NCBI GenBank assembly: GCA_015686845.1
Contig: JADPRS010000015.1
Coordinates: 19,549 to 83,548, forward strand
Length of the DNA: 64,000 nt
Source: Lutibacter sp. B2
GTDB taxonomy: Bacteria > Bacillota > Clostridia > Peptostreptococcales > Thermotaleaceae
Reading direction: 5' to 3'
Both the position numbers and the translations under genes were made by a program. Below, piece after piece: positions 51,485 through 61,188 of the stretch; the stretch's first letter is position 1, and each line of letters starts with the position of its first letter. The notes beneath the pieces are model-generated. The model did no database searches. It was given only the letters and a program-made list of their open reading frames with translations, and had not been told where the DNA came from.

Positions 51485-52228
51485 ATGGGTCAAAAAGTAA
51501 ATCCGCATGGATTAAGAGTCGGAATAATTAAAGATTGGGACTCTAAATGGTATGCAGATAAGAAAAACTTTGCAGATCTTTTAATAGAAGATGATAAAAT
51601 TCGTAAGTTTGTAAAGCAAAAACTTTATACTTCTGGCATATCAAAGATCGTAATTGAGAGAGCTGCAAAAGATAAAGTAAAAGTTAATGTATTTACAGCA
51701 AAGCCTGGTATGGTTATCGGTAAAGGTGGATCAGGCGTTGAAACATTGAAAAAAGACATTGAAAAAATCACAAATAAAAATGTTCTTGTCAATGTAAACG
51801 AAATAAGAAGAGCAGAAATGGAAGCTCAATTAGTAGCTGAAAATGTTGCATTTTCTTTAGAACGAAGAGTATCATTTAGAAGAGCTATGAAGCAAGCAAT
51901 GCAAAGAACGATGAAAACAGGCGTAAAAGGTATCAAAGTACAGACATCAGGTAGACTTGGTGGAGCTGAGATGGCAAGAAGTGAAAAGTATAGTGAAGGA
52001 AATGTGCCACTTCATACATTAAGAGCTGATATTGATTATGGATTTGCTGAAGCCAATACAACATATGGAAAAATCGGTGTAAAGGTTTGGATTAATAAAG
52101 GCGAAGTTCTTCCAAATGCTACTGAAGAAGTAAAAGAGCAAAGAAGAAATACTAGAAATAAAGATTTCAAACCTAGAAGTGATAATAAATACAATAGAAA
52201 AGATAACACTAGACAAGACTATAAGTAA
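51485..52228 (+). CDS. rpsC: 30S ribosomal protein S3
   Basis: A 247-residue S3 with the KH domain motif [14 protein letters not shown] (near 75-88) and C-terminal [21 protein letters not shown] charged tail of about 35 residues (from [13 protein letters not shown], rich in Arg, Lys, Asn, Asp) extends beyond the folded core. ATG 51485 is chosen over an out-of-frame ATG at 51481; AGGAGGGG precedes it. Confidence 0.96.
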   Translation: MGQKVNPHGLRVGIIKDWDSKWYADKKNFADLLIEDDKIRKFVKQKLYTSGISKIVIERAAKDKVKVNVFTAKPGMVIGKGGSGVETLKKDIEKITNKNVLVNVNEIRRAEMEAQLVAENVAFSLERRVSFRRAMKQAMQRTMKTGVKGIKVQTSGRLGGAEMARSEKYSEGNVPLHTLRADIDYGFAEANTTYGKIGVKVWINKGEVLPNATEEVKEQRRNTRNKDFKPRSDNKYNRKDNTRQDYK

Positions 52229-52257
52229 TTTTAGAGTAAGGAAGGAGGAATCTGACG

Positions 52258-52698
52258 ATGTTAATGCCTAAAAGAGTAAAACGTCGTAAGGTGCATAGAG
52301 GCAGAATGAAAGGTAAGTCACTAAGAGGTAATAAAGTGACTTATGGAGAATTTGGGATAATGGCATTAGAGCCAGCATGGATTACTTCCAACCAAATAGA
52401 AGCTGCCAGAATTGCTATGACGAGATATATCAAAAGAGGGGGAAAAGTTTGGATTAAAATATTCCCTCATAAGCCAGTAACACAAAAACCTGCTGAAACA
52501 CGTATGGGTGCTGGTAAAGGTTCCCCAGAACATTGGGTAGCAGTAGTAAAACCAGGTAGAGTTATGTTTGAATTAGCTGGAGTACCAGAAGATACAGCTA
52601 GAGAAGCAATGAGACTTGCAATGCACAAATTACCTATTAAATGTAAATTTGTGACTCGTCAAGAAACTGAAAAGGGTGGTGAAGCTAATGAAAGCTAA
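52258..52698 (+). CDS. rplP: 50S ribosomal protein L16
   Basis: A 146-residue L16 starting [19 protein letters not shown], with the [17 protein letters not shown] loop (near 80-96) near the A site. Its last 11 bases overlap rpmC in another frame, which suggests coupled translation. AAGGAGGA precedes the ATG. Confidence 0.96.
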   Translation: MLMPKRVKRRKVHRGRMKGKSLRGNKVTYGEFGIMALEPAWITSNQIEAARIAMTRYIKRGGKVWIKIFPHKPVTQKPAETRMGAGKGSPEHWVAVVKPGRVMFELAGVPEDTAREAMRLAMHKLPIKCKFVTRQETEKGGEANES

Positions 52699-52885
52699 TA
52701 AGCTTCATGATATGACTGTACAGGAATTAAATAGTAAATTAGTAGAATTGAAAAATGAACTATTTAACTTAAGATTCCAGTTAGCTACAGGGCAACTTGA
52801 AAATCCAATGCAAGTTAAAAATGTACGTAAGGAAATTGCACGCACTAAAACCATCCTTAGAGAAAAAGAATTAAAACAAGCGTAA
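52688..52885 (+). CDS. rpmC: 50S ribosomal protein L29
   Basis: A 65-residue two-helix L29 from ATG 52688 (GGGTGGTG upstream), with [20 protein letters not shown] near 21-40. It sits at the tunnel exit beside L23. Confidence 0.95.
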   Translation: MKANKLHDMTVQELNSKLVELKNELFNLRFQLATGQLENPMQVKNVRKEIARTKTILREKELKQA

Positions 52886-52920
52886 ATTATAGATGAGGAT
52901 ATGGAAGGAGGGTTCAACTC

Positions 52921-53175
52921 GTGGAAAGATCAACTAGAAAGACTAGAGTAGGACGTGTAGTTAGCGATAAGATGGAAAAGACTATCGTAGTTGCAGTTGA
53001 AGACTTTGTACGTCATCCATTATATGGAAAGGCTGTAAAAACGACTGCGAAATTCAAAGCTCATGATGAAAAAAATGAGTCTAGAGTTGGAGATAAAGTG
53101 AAAATCATGGAAACTAGACCATTAAGTAAAGATAAGAGATGGAGACTAGTAGAAATAACAGAAAAAGCTAAGTAA
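52921..53175 (+). CDS. rpsQ: 30S ribosomal protein S17
   Basis: An 84-residue OB-fold protein from a GTG start (GAAGGAGGG upstream). [20 protein letters not shown] is the typical N-terminal barrel and HPLYGKAVK follows. It binds 16S rRNA early in assembly. Confidence 0.95.
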   Translation: MERSTRKTRVGRVVSDKMEKTIVVAVEDFVRHPLYGKAVKTTAKFKAHDEKNESRVGDKVKIMETRPLSKDKRWRLVEITEKAK

Positions 53176-53201
53176 TTGTATAACCGGAGGGAGGTATTAA
53201 T

Positions 53202-53570
53202 ATGATTCAACAAGAATCTCGCCTAAAAGTTGCAGACAATTCAGGAGCAAAGGAGCTACTTTGTATTCGCGTACTTGGTGGTTCTAAGAGAAGGTATGCT
53301 AACATAGGGGATGTAATAGTTGCAACTGTTAAAAATGCAACACCAGGCGGTGTTGTTAAAAAGGGTGACGTTGTTAAGGCAGTAGTAGTAAGAACTAAAA
53401 GCGGTGCTAGACGTAATGACGGAAGTTATATAAAATTTGATGAAAATGCAGCGGTTATTATAAAAGAAGATAAAAACCCTGCAGGAACTCGTATTTTCGG
53501 ACCGGTTGCAAGAGAATTAAGAGAAAAAGATTTCATGAAAATCGTTTCACTTGCACCAGAAGTGCTATAG
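53202..53570 (+). CDS. rplN: 50S ribosomal protein L14
   Basis: A 122-residue L14 starting [19 protein letters not shown], with [17 protein letters not shown] near 55-71. It forms part of the intersubunit bridge with 16S rRNA and the docking site of ribosome silencing factor. GGAGGGAGG precedes the ATG. Confidence 0.97.
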   Translation: MIQQESRLKVADNSGAKELLCIRVLGGSKRRYANIGDVIVATVKNATPGGVVKKGDVVKAVVVRTKSGARRNDGSYIKFDENAAVIIKEDKNPAGTRIFGPVARELREKDFMKIVSLAPEVL

Positions 53571-53588
53571 TTCAGGGAGGTGTAATAG

Positions 53589-53900
53589 ATGCAAGTTAAA
53601 AAAGGTGACACGGTAGTAGTAATATCTGGAAAAGATAAAGGAAAACATGGAAAGATATTACAAGCTATGCCAAAACAAGATAAATTAATTGTTGAAGGTG
53701 TGAATATGCAAACAAAGCATCAGAAACCAACAGCAAAGGTTCAACAAGGTGGAATCATTCATCAAGAAGGACCAATTCATGTTTCAAATGTAATGCTTTG
53801 GGATGCGAAAGCAAAAGCGCCTACTAAAGTTGGATATAAAGTATTGGAAAACGGAAAAAAAGTTAGAGTGTCTAAAAAGTCCGGAGAAATAATGGAATAG
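53589..53900 (+). CDS. rplX: 50S ribosomal protein L24
   Basis: A 103-residue KOW-domain protein ([20 protein letters not shown], about 4-23), an assembly-initiating protein of the 50S subunit. CAGGGAGGTG precedes ATG 53589. Confidence 0.96.
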   Translation: MQVKKGDTVVVISGKDKGKHGKILQAMPKQDKLIVEGVNMQTKHQKPTAKVQQGGIIHQEGPIHVSNVMLWDAKAKAPTKVGYKVLENGKKVRVSKKSGEIME

Positions 53901-53928
53901 TACTCGAGCTTGAAGGGAGGTTAAACCG

Positions 53929-54471
53929 ATGGCGGCTAGATTGAAAGAAAAATTCACAAAAGAAATTACGAATGTCTTAATGGAACAATTCAACTATAAA
54001 AGTTCAATGGAAATACCAAAGTTAGAGAAAATTGTTATTAACATGGGATTAGGAGATGCAAAGGATAATTCAAAACTTCTTGAAGTGGCTGTATCTGAAT
54101 TAGGTATTATAGCAGGTCAAAAACCTATCACTACAAAAGCTAAGAAATCTGTAGCTAACTTTAAAGTTCGTGAAGGAATGACTGTTGGAGCAAAAGTAAC
54201 TTTAAGAAATGAAAGAATGTATCAGTTTGCAGATAGATTATTCAATATTGCGCTACCAAGAGTAAGAGACTTTAGAGGATTAAACTCAAACTCTTTTGAT
54301 GGTAGAGGTAATTATTCGGTAGGAATTAAAGAGCAATTGATATTCCCAGAGATCGAATATGATAAGGTTGACAAAGTAAGAGGAATGGATATTATATTTG
54401 TGACAACTGCTAAAAGCGATGAGGAAGCACGTGCGTTGTTAAAATTATTAGGAATGCCATTCGCTAAATAG
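53929..54471 (+). CDS. rplE: 50S ribosomal protein L5
   Basis: A 180-residue L5 with [16 protein letters not shown] near 27-42, [19 protein letters not shown] and the tRNA-contacting [20 protein letters not shown] loop. It joins 5S rRNA to the large subunit with L18. GAAGGGAGG precedes ATG 53929. Confidence 0.97.
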   Translation: MAARLKEKFTKEITNVLMEQFNYKSSMEIPKLEKIVINMGLGDAKDNSKLLEVAVSELGIIAGQKPITTKAKKSVANFKVREGMTVGAKVTLRNERMYQFADRLFNIALPRVRDFRGLNSNSFDGRGNYSVGIKEQLIFPEIEYDKVDKVRGMDIIFVTTAKSDEEARALLKLLGMPFAK

Positions 54472-54485
54472 AAGGAGGGGACATT

Positions 54486-54671
54486 GTGGCTAGAAAAGCT
54501 CTTGTAGTTAAGCAACAAAGAAAACAAAAGTATTCAACTAGAGAGTACAATAGATGCCGAATTTGTGGAAGACCACATGCGTATTTAAGAAAATTTGGTG
54601 TATGTCGTATCTGTTTTAGAGAATTAGCTTACAAAGGCCAGATACCAGGAGTTAGAAAAGCAAGCTGGTAA
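54486..54671 (+). CDS. rpsN: 30S ribosomal protein S14, zinc-binding type
   Basis: A 61-residue short S14 from a GTG start (AGAAGGAGGGG upstream). Two CxxC pairs (CRICG at about 24-28 and CRIC at about 40-43) make the zinc knuckle of the C+ form. It lies in the usual rplE-rpsH slot. Confidence 0.96.
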   Translation: MARKALVVKQQRKQKYSTREYNRCRICGRPHAYLRKFGVCRICFRELAYKGQIPGVRKASW

Positions 54672-54698
54672 GGAATATAGGGAAGGAGGTATTTTACT

Positions 54699-55097
54699 AT
54701 GACTATGTCAGATCCGATTGCAGATATGCTTACGCGTATAAGAAATGCAAATACAGCAAAACATAAAACAGTAGAGATTCCTGCTTCAAACATGAAGAAA
54801 TCTATTGCTGAAATTCTTTTAAGAGAAGGTTTCATCAAAGGATACGATGTGATTGAAGATGGAAAACAAGGTGTTATGAAAGTTCAAATGAAGTACGGAG
54901 TAAATGGTGAAAAAGTTATTAGTGGTATTAAAAAGATTTCTAAGCCAGGTTTAAGAGTGTATGCTAAGAGAGATATCATACCTAAAGTATTAGGCGGCCT
55001 TGGAATAGCTATTATTTCTACTTCTAACGGAATTATCACGGATAAAGAAGCTAGAAAATTAGGCGCGGGTGGAGAAGTTATTTGCTACGTTTGGTAA
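54699..55097 (+). CDS. rpsH: 30S ribosomal protein S8
   Basis: A 132-residue S8 starting [18 protein letters not shown] and ending in GGEVICYVW, with [14 protein letters not shown] near 108-121. It binds the central domain of 16S rRNA and in many bacteria represses the spc operon. GAAGGAGG precedes the ATG. Confidence 0.97.
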   Translation: MTMSDPIADMLTRIRNANTAKHKTVEIPASNMKKSIAEILLREGFIKGYDVIEDGKQGVMKVQMKYGVNGEKVISGIKKISKPGLRVYAKRDIIPKVLGGLGIAIISTSNGIITDKEARKLGAGGEVICYVW

Positions 55098-55128
55098 TAG
55101 ATAATTTAAAGGCATAGGAGGTGCAGCA

Positions 55129-55668
55129 ATGTCAAGGATAGGGAAACAACCAGTAACGATTCCAGCAGGCGTAGAAGTAACGGTTAGTGAAAAAAACCTT
55201 GTTACTGTAAAAGGCCCAAAGGGAGAGTTACAAGAGCAAATTAATGTAGCTCTTAAGATTAATATAGAAGATAATGTTATGACGGTTGAAAGACCGACAA
55301 ATAACAAAATTCATAGATCATTACACGGTTTAAGCCGTACACTAATCAGTAATATGGTGGATGGTGTAACTAAAGGATTCGAGAAAAAACTTCAAATTGT
55401 TGGAGTTGGTTATCGTGGAGCTAAGCAAGGAGATAAATTAAACCTATCTTTAGGTTTCTCACATCCCGTAGAGATGATAGATCCTGAAGGAATTGTTACT
55501 GAGGTACCAACTGCAAATGAGATTATTGTAAAAGGTATTAGTAAACAATTAGTAGGAAATTATGCAGCGAAAATCAGATCATGGAGAGAGCCTGAGCCAT
55601 ATAAAGGTAAAGGTATTAGATATGCTGATGAAGTAGTGCGTCGTAAAGAAGGAAAAACAGGTAAGTAA
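55129..55668 (+). CDS. rplF: 50S ribosomal protein L6
   Basis: A 179-residue L6 of two similar domains, starting [17 protein letters not shown] and ending with the conserved [20 protein letters not shown]. The last coding bases and the stop are part of an 18-base-period tandem duplication (55654-55686). ATAGGAGGTG precedes the ATG. Confidence 0.97.
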   Translation: MSRIGKQPVTIPAGVEVTVSEKNLVTVKGPKGELQEQINVALKINIEDNVMTVERPTNNKIHRSLHGLSRTLISNMVDGVTKGFEKKLQIVGVGYRGAKQGDKLNLSLGFSHPVEMIDPEGIVTEVPTANEIIVKGISKQLVGNYAAKIRSWREPEPYKGKGIRYADEVVRRKEGKTGK

Positions 55669-55686
55669 TGTAAAACAGGTAAGTAA
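55654..55686 (+). repeat. Tandem duplication across the rplF stop
   Basis: AAAACAGGTAAGTAA occurs at 55654-55668 and again at 55672-55686, separated by TGT, so the unit length is 18. The first copy encodes the end of L6 (Lys-Thr-Gly-Lys-stop); the second is in frame and repeats that ending, stop included, in the untranslated gap. Confidence 0.85.
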
Positions 55687-55704
55687 AGAAAGGAGTGAAG
55701 TTAA

Positions 55705-56067
55705 GTGATTAAAAAGGAGAGCAAGAATAAAACTCGTAAAATTCGACATACCAGAGTACGTAAAAAGGTATCTGGAACTCCTAATCGTCCAAGATTATGC
55801 GTGCATAGAAGTTTAAATAATGTATATGCACAAATTATTGATGATGTAGCTGGTAAAACTTTAGTTGCAGCTTCTACTTTAGATAAAGACATGAATATTA
55901 CTAATGGCGGAAATAAAGAAGCTGCTAAACTAGTAGGAGAAGCAGTTGCTAAGAAAGCTATAGAAAATGGTATTAAAGAAGTTGTCTTTGATAGAGGCGG
56001 ATACATTTATCATGGAAGAGTAAAAGAACTAGCTGATGGAGCAAGAGAAGCTGGGCTACAATTCTAG
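55705..56067 (+). CDS. rplR: 50S ribosomal protein L18
   Basis: A 120-residue L18 from a GTG start at 55705 (AAAGGAGTG upstream). [20 protein letters not shown] near 28-47 and [26 protein letters not shown] at the C-terminus are typical. It binds 5S rRNA with L5. Confidence 0.95.
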   Translation: MIKKESKNKTRKIRHTRVRKKVSGTPNRPRLCVHRSLNNVYAQIIDDVAGKTLVAASTLDKDMNITNGGNKEAAKLVGEAVAKKAIENGIKEVVFDRGGYIYHGRVKELADGAREAGLQF

Positions 56068-56084
56068 TAGAAGGAGGGAAATGC

Positions 56085-56591
56085 ATGCGACGTCAACTTA
56101 TAGATGCAAGCAAATTAGATTTAAAAGAAACAGTTATCGACATAAGCCGTGTTACTAAAGTTGTTAAAGGCGGTAGAAACTTTAGATTTAGTGCAACTGT
56201 AGTTGTTGGTGATGAAAATGGATATGTTGGAATCGGAACAGGAAAAGCACAAGAAATTCCAAATGCTGTTAAAAAAGCAATTGAAGATGCTAAGAAAAGC
56301 TTAATCTATGTTCCAACAGTAGGAACTACGATTCCACATAAAATTCTAGGACGCTTTGGTGCTGGAAGAGTTTTAATTATGCCAGCTAAAGAAGGTACAG
56401 GAGTTATTGCAGGTGGACCTGTACGTGCTGTATTAGAATATGCAGGAGTTAAGGATGTAAGAGCAAAATCTCTAGGAACAAACAACTCTAGAAACATGGT
56501 TAATGCAACCATGGAAGGTTTACGTAACCTTAAAACAGTAGAGAGTGTGGCTAAACTTAGAGGAAAAACAATAGAAGAACTATTAGGTTAG
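56085..56591 (+). CDS. rpsE: 30S ribosomal protein S5
   Basis: A 168-residue S5 with the double-stranded-RNA-binding-like N-terminal domain ([21 protein letters not shown], about 24-44), a region where spectinomycin-resistance changes map, and a C-terminal domain with [27 protein letters not shown] precedes the ATG. Confidence 0.97.
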   Translation: MRRQLIDASKLDLKETVIDISRVTKVVKGGRNFRFSATVVVGDENGYVGIGTGKAQEIPNAVKKAIEDAKKSLIYVPTVGTTIPHKILGRFGAGRVLIMPAKEGTGVIAGGPVRAVLEYAGVKDVRAKSLGTNNSRNMVNATMEGLRNLKTVESVAKLRGKTIEELLG

Positions 56592-56605
56592 AGGGGGGAA
56601 AGACC

Positions 56606-56788
56606 TTGGCTAATATGTTAAAAATAACATTAGTTAAAAGTACAATTGGGTCCAAGCCTCAACATGTGAAAACAATTGAAGCTCTAGGACTAAGAAAAAT
56701 TCATCAAGTAGTAGAAAAACAAGATAATCCTCAAATGAGAGGTATGATTCAAAAAGTAAGACATTTAGTGACAGTAGAAGAAATTTAG
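56606..56788 (+). CDS. rpmD: 50S ribosomal protein L30
   Basis: A 60-residue L30 ([25 protein letters not shown]) from a TTG start at 56606, with GAGGGGGGAAA upstream. No ATG gives a complete protein; the ATG at 56615 would lose three residues. Confidence 0.94.
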   Translation: MANMLKITLVKSTIGSKPQHVKTIEALGLRKIHQVVEKQDNPQMRGMIQKVRHLVTVEEI

Positions 56789-56803
56789 TAAGGAGGTGTG
56801 ACC

Positions 56804-57244
56804 ATGAGATTACATGAGTTAAAACCTGCACAGGGATCAACTAAAAACAGAAAAAGACTTGGAAGAGGTACAGCTACAGGGCAAGGTAAAACTGCTGGAC
56901 GCGGACAAGACGGACAAAATTCACGTAGTGGCGGAAGTAGAAGACCTGGATTTGAAGGTGGACAAATGCCATTATATAGAAGATTACCTAAGCGAGGTTT
57001 TACTAATATATTCAAAAAGCAATGGGCAATCATCAATATTGATGCATTAAACAAATTTGAAGAAGGCACATTAGTAACACCAGAATTACTTTTAGAAACT
57101 GGAGTAATTAAAAAGATTGTAGATGGTGTTAAGATACTTGGAGATGGACAATTAGAAAAGAAAATAGATATACGTGCTCATAAATTCAGTCAGACAGCAA
57201 TCGAAAAAATTGAAGCTGCTGGAGGAAAGGCAGAGGTGATCTAA
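56804..57244 (+). CDS. rplO: 50S ribosomal protein L15
   Basis: ATG 56804 gives 146 residues starting [20 protein letters not shown]; the in-frame GTG at 56798 overlaps the AAGGAGGTG site. The glycine-rich RNA-binding N-terminal part ([19 protein letters not shown]) is typical. It lies directly before secY as in most bacteria. Confidence 0.96.
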   Translation: MRLHELKPAQGSTKNRKRLGRGTATGQGKTAGRGQDGQNSRSGGSRRPGFEGGQMPLYRRLPKRGFTNIFKKQWAIINIDALNKFEEGTLVTPELLLETGVIKKIVDGVKILGDGQLEKKIDIRAHKFSQTAIEKIEAAGGKAEVI

Positions 57245-57245
57245 C

Positions 57246-58523
57246 GTGCTAACTACCCTAAAGAATGCTTGGAAAATTCCTGATTTAAGAAAAAAAATTC
57301 TATACACATTTATGATGATGATGATATTCAGATTGGGTTCTGTAATTCCAGTTCCTGGAATGAATAGAGAAGTATTAAGTAGTATGATGAACCAGTCTGA
57401 GAATGGTTTATTTGGATTGTTCAATCTGTTTTCTGGAGGTGCTTTTGGTAGATTCACCATTTTTGCGTTGAGTATTACGCCGTACATCACAGCATCAATT
57501 ATTATGCAGTTATTAACTATTGCAATCCCTTCTCTTGAAGCATTAGCTAAGGAAGGTGAAGAAGGTAGAAAGAAAATTGCACAATATACAAGATACGGAA
57601 CAGTTATTTTGGCATTAATACAGTCAATTGGAGTAAGTGTTGGATTATTCCGTCAAGCACTTATTTCAAGTAGTTATTGGTCAGTAGCTGTTGTAGTAAT
57701 TACTTTAACTGCAGGAACTGCTTTTTTAATGTGGTTAGGTGAACAGATCACTGAAAATGGAATTGGCAATGGTATTTCACTAATAATTTTTACAGGAATT
57801 GTGTCTAGAATCCCAGTAGGAGTAGTAGAAACATGGAAAAAAGTTAGTATAGATGAAGTTTCCATAGTATCTTTAGTAGTTTTTGCGATAATAGCCGTAC
57901 TGGTTGTAGCAGCAGTTGTAGCAATTCAGCAGGGAACAAGAAAAATACCTGTACAATATGCTAAGCGTGTAGTTGGACGAAAGATGTATGGTGGACATTC
58001 GACGCATATTCCACTTAAAGTGAATCAATCAGGAGTAATTCCAGTAATATTTGCTATTTCATTACTGCAATTTCCTTTGACACTTACTTATTTCTTCCAA
58101 CAAGGATCATTTAGTACATTTGTACAGAAATTTTTATCACCAGCAGGAAGTCCTGGTATTTGGATATATTCAATTCTAAATGCAGTATTGATTATATTCT
58201 TCACATACTTTTATACGGCAGTTACATTTAACCCGGTAGAAGTAGCAGATAATATGAAGAAAAATGGCGGGTTTATTCCAGGAATTAGACCAGGAAAGCC
58301 TACCTCAGAATATTTAAATAGAGTATTAACAAGAATTACATTAGCAGGGGCTATATTCCTTGCAGTAATAGCAGTAATGCCAACACTAATACTACAATTT
58401 ACAAATCTTCAACTAAGATTTGGTGGTACGTCATTATTGATTGTAGTTGGGGTTGCATTAGAAACGATGAAACAAATAGAAGCACAAATGATGATGAGAC
58501 ATTATCAAGGTTTCTTAAAATAG
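57246..58523 (+). CDS. secY: Preprotein translocase subunit SecY
   Basis: A 425-residue polytopic protein from a GTG start one base after the rplO stop (CAGAGGTGA upstream). Ten hydrophobic segments are visible, with the plug/TM2 region after GLFNLFSGGAFGRFTIFALSITPYI (about 59-83) and the cytosolic loops QQGTRKIPVQYAKRVVGRKMYGG (near 221-243) and NPVEVADNMKKNGGFIPGIRPG. It forms the export channel with SecE. Confidence 0.97.
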   Translation: MLTTLKNAWKIPDLRKKILYTFMMMMIFRLGSVIPVPGMNREVLSSMMNQSENGLFGLFNLFSGGAFGRFTIFALSITPYITASIIMQLLTIAIPSLEALAKEGEEGRKKIAQYTRYGTVILALIQSIGVSVGLFRQALISSSYWSVAVVVITLTAGTAFLMWLGEQITENGIGNGISLIIFTGIVSRIPVGVVETWKKVSIDEVSIVSLVVFAIIAVLVVAAVVAIQQGTRKIPVQYAKRVVGRKMYGGHSTHIPLKVNQSGVIPVIFAISLLQFPLTLTYFFQQGSFSTFVQKFLSPAGSPGIWIYSILNAVLIIFFTYFYTAVTFNPVEVADNMKKNGGFIPGIRPGKPTSEYLNRVLTRITLAGAIFLAVIAVMPTLILQFTNLQLRFGGTSLLIVVGVALETMKQIEAQMMMRHYQGFLK

Positions 58524-58527
58524 ATTG

Positions 58528-58566
58528 GAGTGTTCATGGGGGTCAGTCCCCATGTGATACACTTCA
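58528..58566 (+). terminator. Hairpin between secY and adk
   Basis: CATGGGG and CCCCATG form a GC-rich stem around a six-base loop, extended imperfectly by AGTGT and ACACT. There is no T run, so it may cause pausing or processing rather than full termination. Confidence 0.4.
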
Positions 58567-58589
58567 TTAAAATCTAGGAGATGATATTC

Positions 58590-59234
58590 ATGAGAGTGAT
58601 CTTGTTAGGACCTCCAGGAGCAGGAAAAGGAACACAGGCAGCAGGAATTGTTGAAAAATATAGCATTCCACATATATCTACAGGAGACATCTTTAGGAAA
58701 AACATTAAAGAAGGAACCGCATTAGGAACGAAAGCTAAGGACTATATGAATAAAGGTTTATTAGTTCCTGATGAATTAGTAGTAGAAATTGTAAAAGACA
58801 GATTACAAGAAGACGATTGTAAAAATGGCTTTTTACTAGATGGGTTTCCTAGAACTGTGAATCAAGCAGAAGCATTAAATGATTCTCTTGGAGAAATGAA
58901 TGTATCTTTAGATAAAGTGATTAATGTAGATGTAGATAAAGAGATTTTAATAGAAAGAGCTGTTGGGAGACGTATATGTAAAGAATGTGGAGCTACTTTC
59001 CATGTTAAATTCAATCCTTCAAAAGAAGAGGGAATCTGCGATCAATGTGCTGAAAAGCTTTATCAAAGAGCAGATGATACCGAAGAGACGGTTTCAAAGA
59101 GAATTGAAGTATACTTAAATCAAACACAGCCTTTAATAGATTACTATCAAGATAGAAATATTCTTGTAACAATAGATGGGCAACAAGAAATAAAAAAAGT
59201 ATTTGATGAGATAGTTGTTGCACTAGGAGCATAG
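58590..59234 (+). CDS. adk: Adenylate kinase
   Basis: ATG 58590 (CTAGGAG upstream) gives 214 residues, with the P-loop GPPGAGKGTQ (about 7-16) and DGFPRT (near 84-89). The LID carries four cysteines (CKEC and CDQC, about 130-153) in the zinc-binding spacing of Gram-positive long-form enzymes. It interconverts ATP plus AMP with two ADP. The ATG at 58581 is in frame but sits too close to the ribosome site. Confidence 0.97.
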   Translation: MRVILLGPPGAGKGTQAAGIVEKYSIPHISTGDIFRKNIKEGTALGTKAKDYMNKGLLVPDELVVEIVKDRLQEDDCKNGFLLDGFPRTVNQAEALNDSLGEMNVSLDKVINVDVDKEILIERAVGRRICKECGATFHVKFNPSKEEGICDQCAEKLYQRADDTEETVSKRIEVYLNQTQPLIDYYQDRNILVTIDGQQEIKKVFDEIVVALGA

Positions 59235-59236
59235 TT

Positions 59237-59983
59237 ATGATTATATTGAAGTCAAATGCAGAAATTGAGTATATGAAAGAAGCAGGTAAAGTTGTTGCAT
59301 ATGTTCATGAAGTATTAAAAGAAGCAATTAAACCTGGAATTACTACAAAGGAACTAGATGAGATTGCCGAAATAGAAATACGAAAGCATAATGCAATTCC
59401 AGCGTTTAAAGGATATAATGGATTTCCTGCTAGTATATGTACATCAATAAATGAGGAAGTAGTTCATGGGATACCTGGATTAAAAACATTAAAAGATGGC
59501 GATATTATAAGTATCGATGTTGGAGCTATTTGTAATGGATATTGTGGAGATGCTGCAAAGACTCATCCTGTTGGAAAAGTTAGTGAAGAAGCATTAAAAC
59601 TTATTGAAGTTACAAGACAGAGCTTTTATGAAGGTGCAAAGTTTTGTAAAGAAGGATATAGACTGTCCGATATTTCCCATGCTGTTCAAAAGCATGTAGA
59701 AAGCAATGGATTTTCAGTAGTAAGGGATTTTGTAGGACATGGAATCGGGCAAAGTATGCACGAAGATCCACAAATTCCAAACTTCGGAAAGTCAGGAAAA
59801 GGACCTAGATTAAAAGCAGGAATGGTTATAGCAGTAGAACCAATGGTAAATATGGGAACGTATCATGTGAAGACTTTACAGGATCAGTGGACTGTAGTTA
59901 CATTGGATAATAAAATTTCTGCACATTATGAAAATACTATTGCTATTACTAAAGATGAACCAATTATTTTAACAAGTCTTTAA
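59237..59983 (+). CDS. map: Methionine aminopeptidase, type I
   Basis: A 248-residue MetAP. The metal ligands are visible in ISIDVGAICNGYCGDAAKT (two Asp, near 93-108), the His of GHGIGQSMHEDPQIPN (near 171-186), and the Glu of AVEPMV and near the C-terminus. It removes the initiator methionine. It follows adk by two bases, with weak site CTAGGAGC. Confidence 0.96.
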   Translation: MIILKSNAEIEYMKEAGKVVAYVHEVLKEAIKPGITTKELDEIAEIEIRKHNAIPAFKGYNGFPASICTSINEEVVHGIPGLKTLKDGDIISIDVGAICNGYCGDAAKTHPVGKVSEEALKLIEVTRQSFYEGAKFCKEGYRLSDISHAVQKHVESNGFSVVRDFVGHGIGQSMHEDPQIPNFGKSGKGPRLKAGMVIAVEPMVNMGTYHVKTLQDQWTVVTLDNKISAHYENTIAITKDEPIILTSL

Positions 59984-60005
59984 TGTAGTTAAAGAGGTGA
60001 AAACT

Positions 60006-60284
60006 GTGGATACGACTCATGAAATCTCCATAGGGCAAATTGTAAAATCAAAAGCCGGAAGAGATAAGGATAGAAATTTTATTGTACTAGAGATTCTAGA
60101 TGAAAAATATGTTCTTATTTCAGATGGAGATTTAAGAAAAATAGATAAAGCAAAGAAAAAAAAGATTAAACATCTAATGAAATATAAAGTAATTAGTAGT
60201 GAAATCAAAGACAAAATTGAAATGAATAAGAAGATAAGTAATCTGCTTTTACGGAGAGAACTGGAAAAACTGGGGCAAAAATGA
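60006..60284 (+). CDS. KOW-domain RNA-binding protein (L14e-like)
   Basis: A 92-residue protein from GTG 60006, seven bases after AAAGAGGTG; the upstream in-frame GTG at 59997 is part of that site. The KOW-like start is EISIGQIVKSKAGRDKDRNFIVLEI (about 6-30), followed by a lysine-rich stretch and helix. This small protein between map and infA is common in Firmicutes and belongs with the archaeal/eukaryotic L14e family. Its role in bacteria is unclear, probably ribosome-associated. Confidence 0.88.
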   Translation: MDTTHEISIGQIVKSKAGRDKDRNFIVLEILDEKYVLISDGDLRKIDKAKKKKIKHLMKYKVISSEIKDKIEMNKKISNLLLRRELEKLGQK

Positions 60285-60311
60285 CCTCGGGAATAGGAGG
60301 TTTAATTCCTA

Positions 60312-60530
60312 ATGGCAAAAAGTGATATGATTGAAGTGCAAGGTAAAGTTTTAGAAGTGTTGCCAAATGCTACGTTTAAAGTAAAATTAGAAAACGATCA
60401 TGTAATATTAGGGCATATTTCAGGAAAACTTAGAATGAATTATATAAGAATTTTAGCTGGTGATACAGTTACAATTGAATTGTCACCTTATGATCTAACA
60501 AGAGGAAGAATAACTTGGAGAGGTAAGTGA
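60312..60530 (+). CDS. infA: Translation initiation factor IF-1
   Basis: A 72-residue OB-fold protein starting [20 protein letters not shown], with [19 protein letters not shown] near 35-53 and the C-terminal RGRITWRGK typical of Firmicutes. It blocks the A site during initiation. AATAGGAGG precedes the ATG. Confidence 0.98.
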   Translation: MAKSDMIEVQGKVLEVLPNATFKVKLENDHVILGHISGKLRMNYIRILAGDTVTIELSPYDLTRGRITWRGK

Positions 60531-60546
60531 TCAAGGAGGGATAACA

Positions 60547-60660
60547 GTGAAGGTCAGAGCATCGGTTAAGCCTATATGTGAAAAATGTAAGATAATCAAA
60601 AGAAAAGGTAAAGTTATGGTTATCTGTGAAAAGCCTAAGCATAAGCAAAAACAAGGTTGA
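60547..60660 (+). CDS. rpmJ: 50S ribosomal protein L36, zinc-binding form
   Basis: A 37-residue protein from GTG 60547 (AAGGAGGG upstream). It begins [17 protein letters not shown] and keeps the C-x2-C-x12-C-x4-H zinc site (Cys11, Cys14, Cys27, His32). It sits between infA and rpsM as usual. Confidence 0.96.
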   Translation: MKVRASVKPICEKCKIIKRKGKVMVICEKPKHKQKQG

Positions 60661-60682
60661 TCTATTCATATAACAAATAATT

Positions 60683-60691
60683 TGTTATAAT
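60683..60691 (+). promoter_or_regulatory. Possible internal promoter before rpsM
   Basis: TGTTATAAT (60683-60691) is an extended -10; no good -35 is seen. A second TATAAT at 60741-60746 is preceded by an inverted repeat TTGACT/AGTCAA (60723-60739), whose spacing is wrong for a standard -35. The 137-base gap is unusually long for this cluster. Confidence 0.4.
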
Positions 60692-60797
60692 GTTAAAAGT
60701 GTGTATAAAAGTGCGGCTGTGTTTGACTTTGATAGTCAAGTATAATGGACGTAATAAACGTATTTAAAGTAGTATAGATTTAGGAGGTGTAAACATA

Positions 60798-61163
60798 ATG
60801 GCAAGAATTGCAGGTGTGGATTTACCAAGAGAGAAAAGAGTAGAAATAGGGTTAACTTATATCTATGGTGTTGGTAGAAATATTTCAAACGATATATTAG
60901 TAAAAGCGGGAGTAAGTCCTGATGTAAGAGTGAAAGACTTAACTGAAGATGAAGTTGGTAAGATCAGACAACTTTTAGAAGAGTACACCGTAGAGGGAGA
61001 TCTTAGACGTGAGATTTCTTTAAATATTAAAAGATTAAAAGAAATCGGTTGTTATAGAGGAATTCGTCATAGAAAAGGACTTCCAGTAAGAGGTCAAAAA
61101 ACTAAAACGAATGCAAGAACTAGAAAAGGGCCTAAGAGAACTGTTGGACGTAAGAAAAAGTAA
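60798..61163 (+). CDS. rpsM: 30S ribosomal protein S13
   Basis: A 121-residue S13 starting [21 protein letters not shown], with [25 protein letters not shown] near 92-116. It contacts P-site tRNA and L5. TTAGGAGGTG precedes the ATG. Confidence 0.97.
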   Translation: MARIAGVDLPREKRVEIGLTYIYGVGRNISNDILVKAGVSPDVRVKDLTEDEVGKIRQLLEEYTVEGDLRREISLNIKRLKEIGCYRGIRHRKGLPVRGQKTKTNARTRKGPKRTVGRKKK

Positions 61164-61188
61164 ATAGGTAAGGGAGGGTAAAAATGAC

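Noticed and set aside
60723..60746. TTGACT ... TATAAT as a sigma-A promoter before rpsM
   Set aside because: The spacer is only 12 bases, too short for a standard promoter; kept only as part of a possible regulatory gap.
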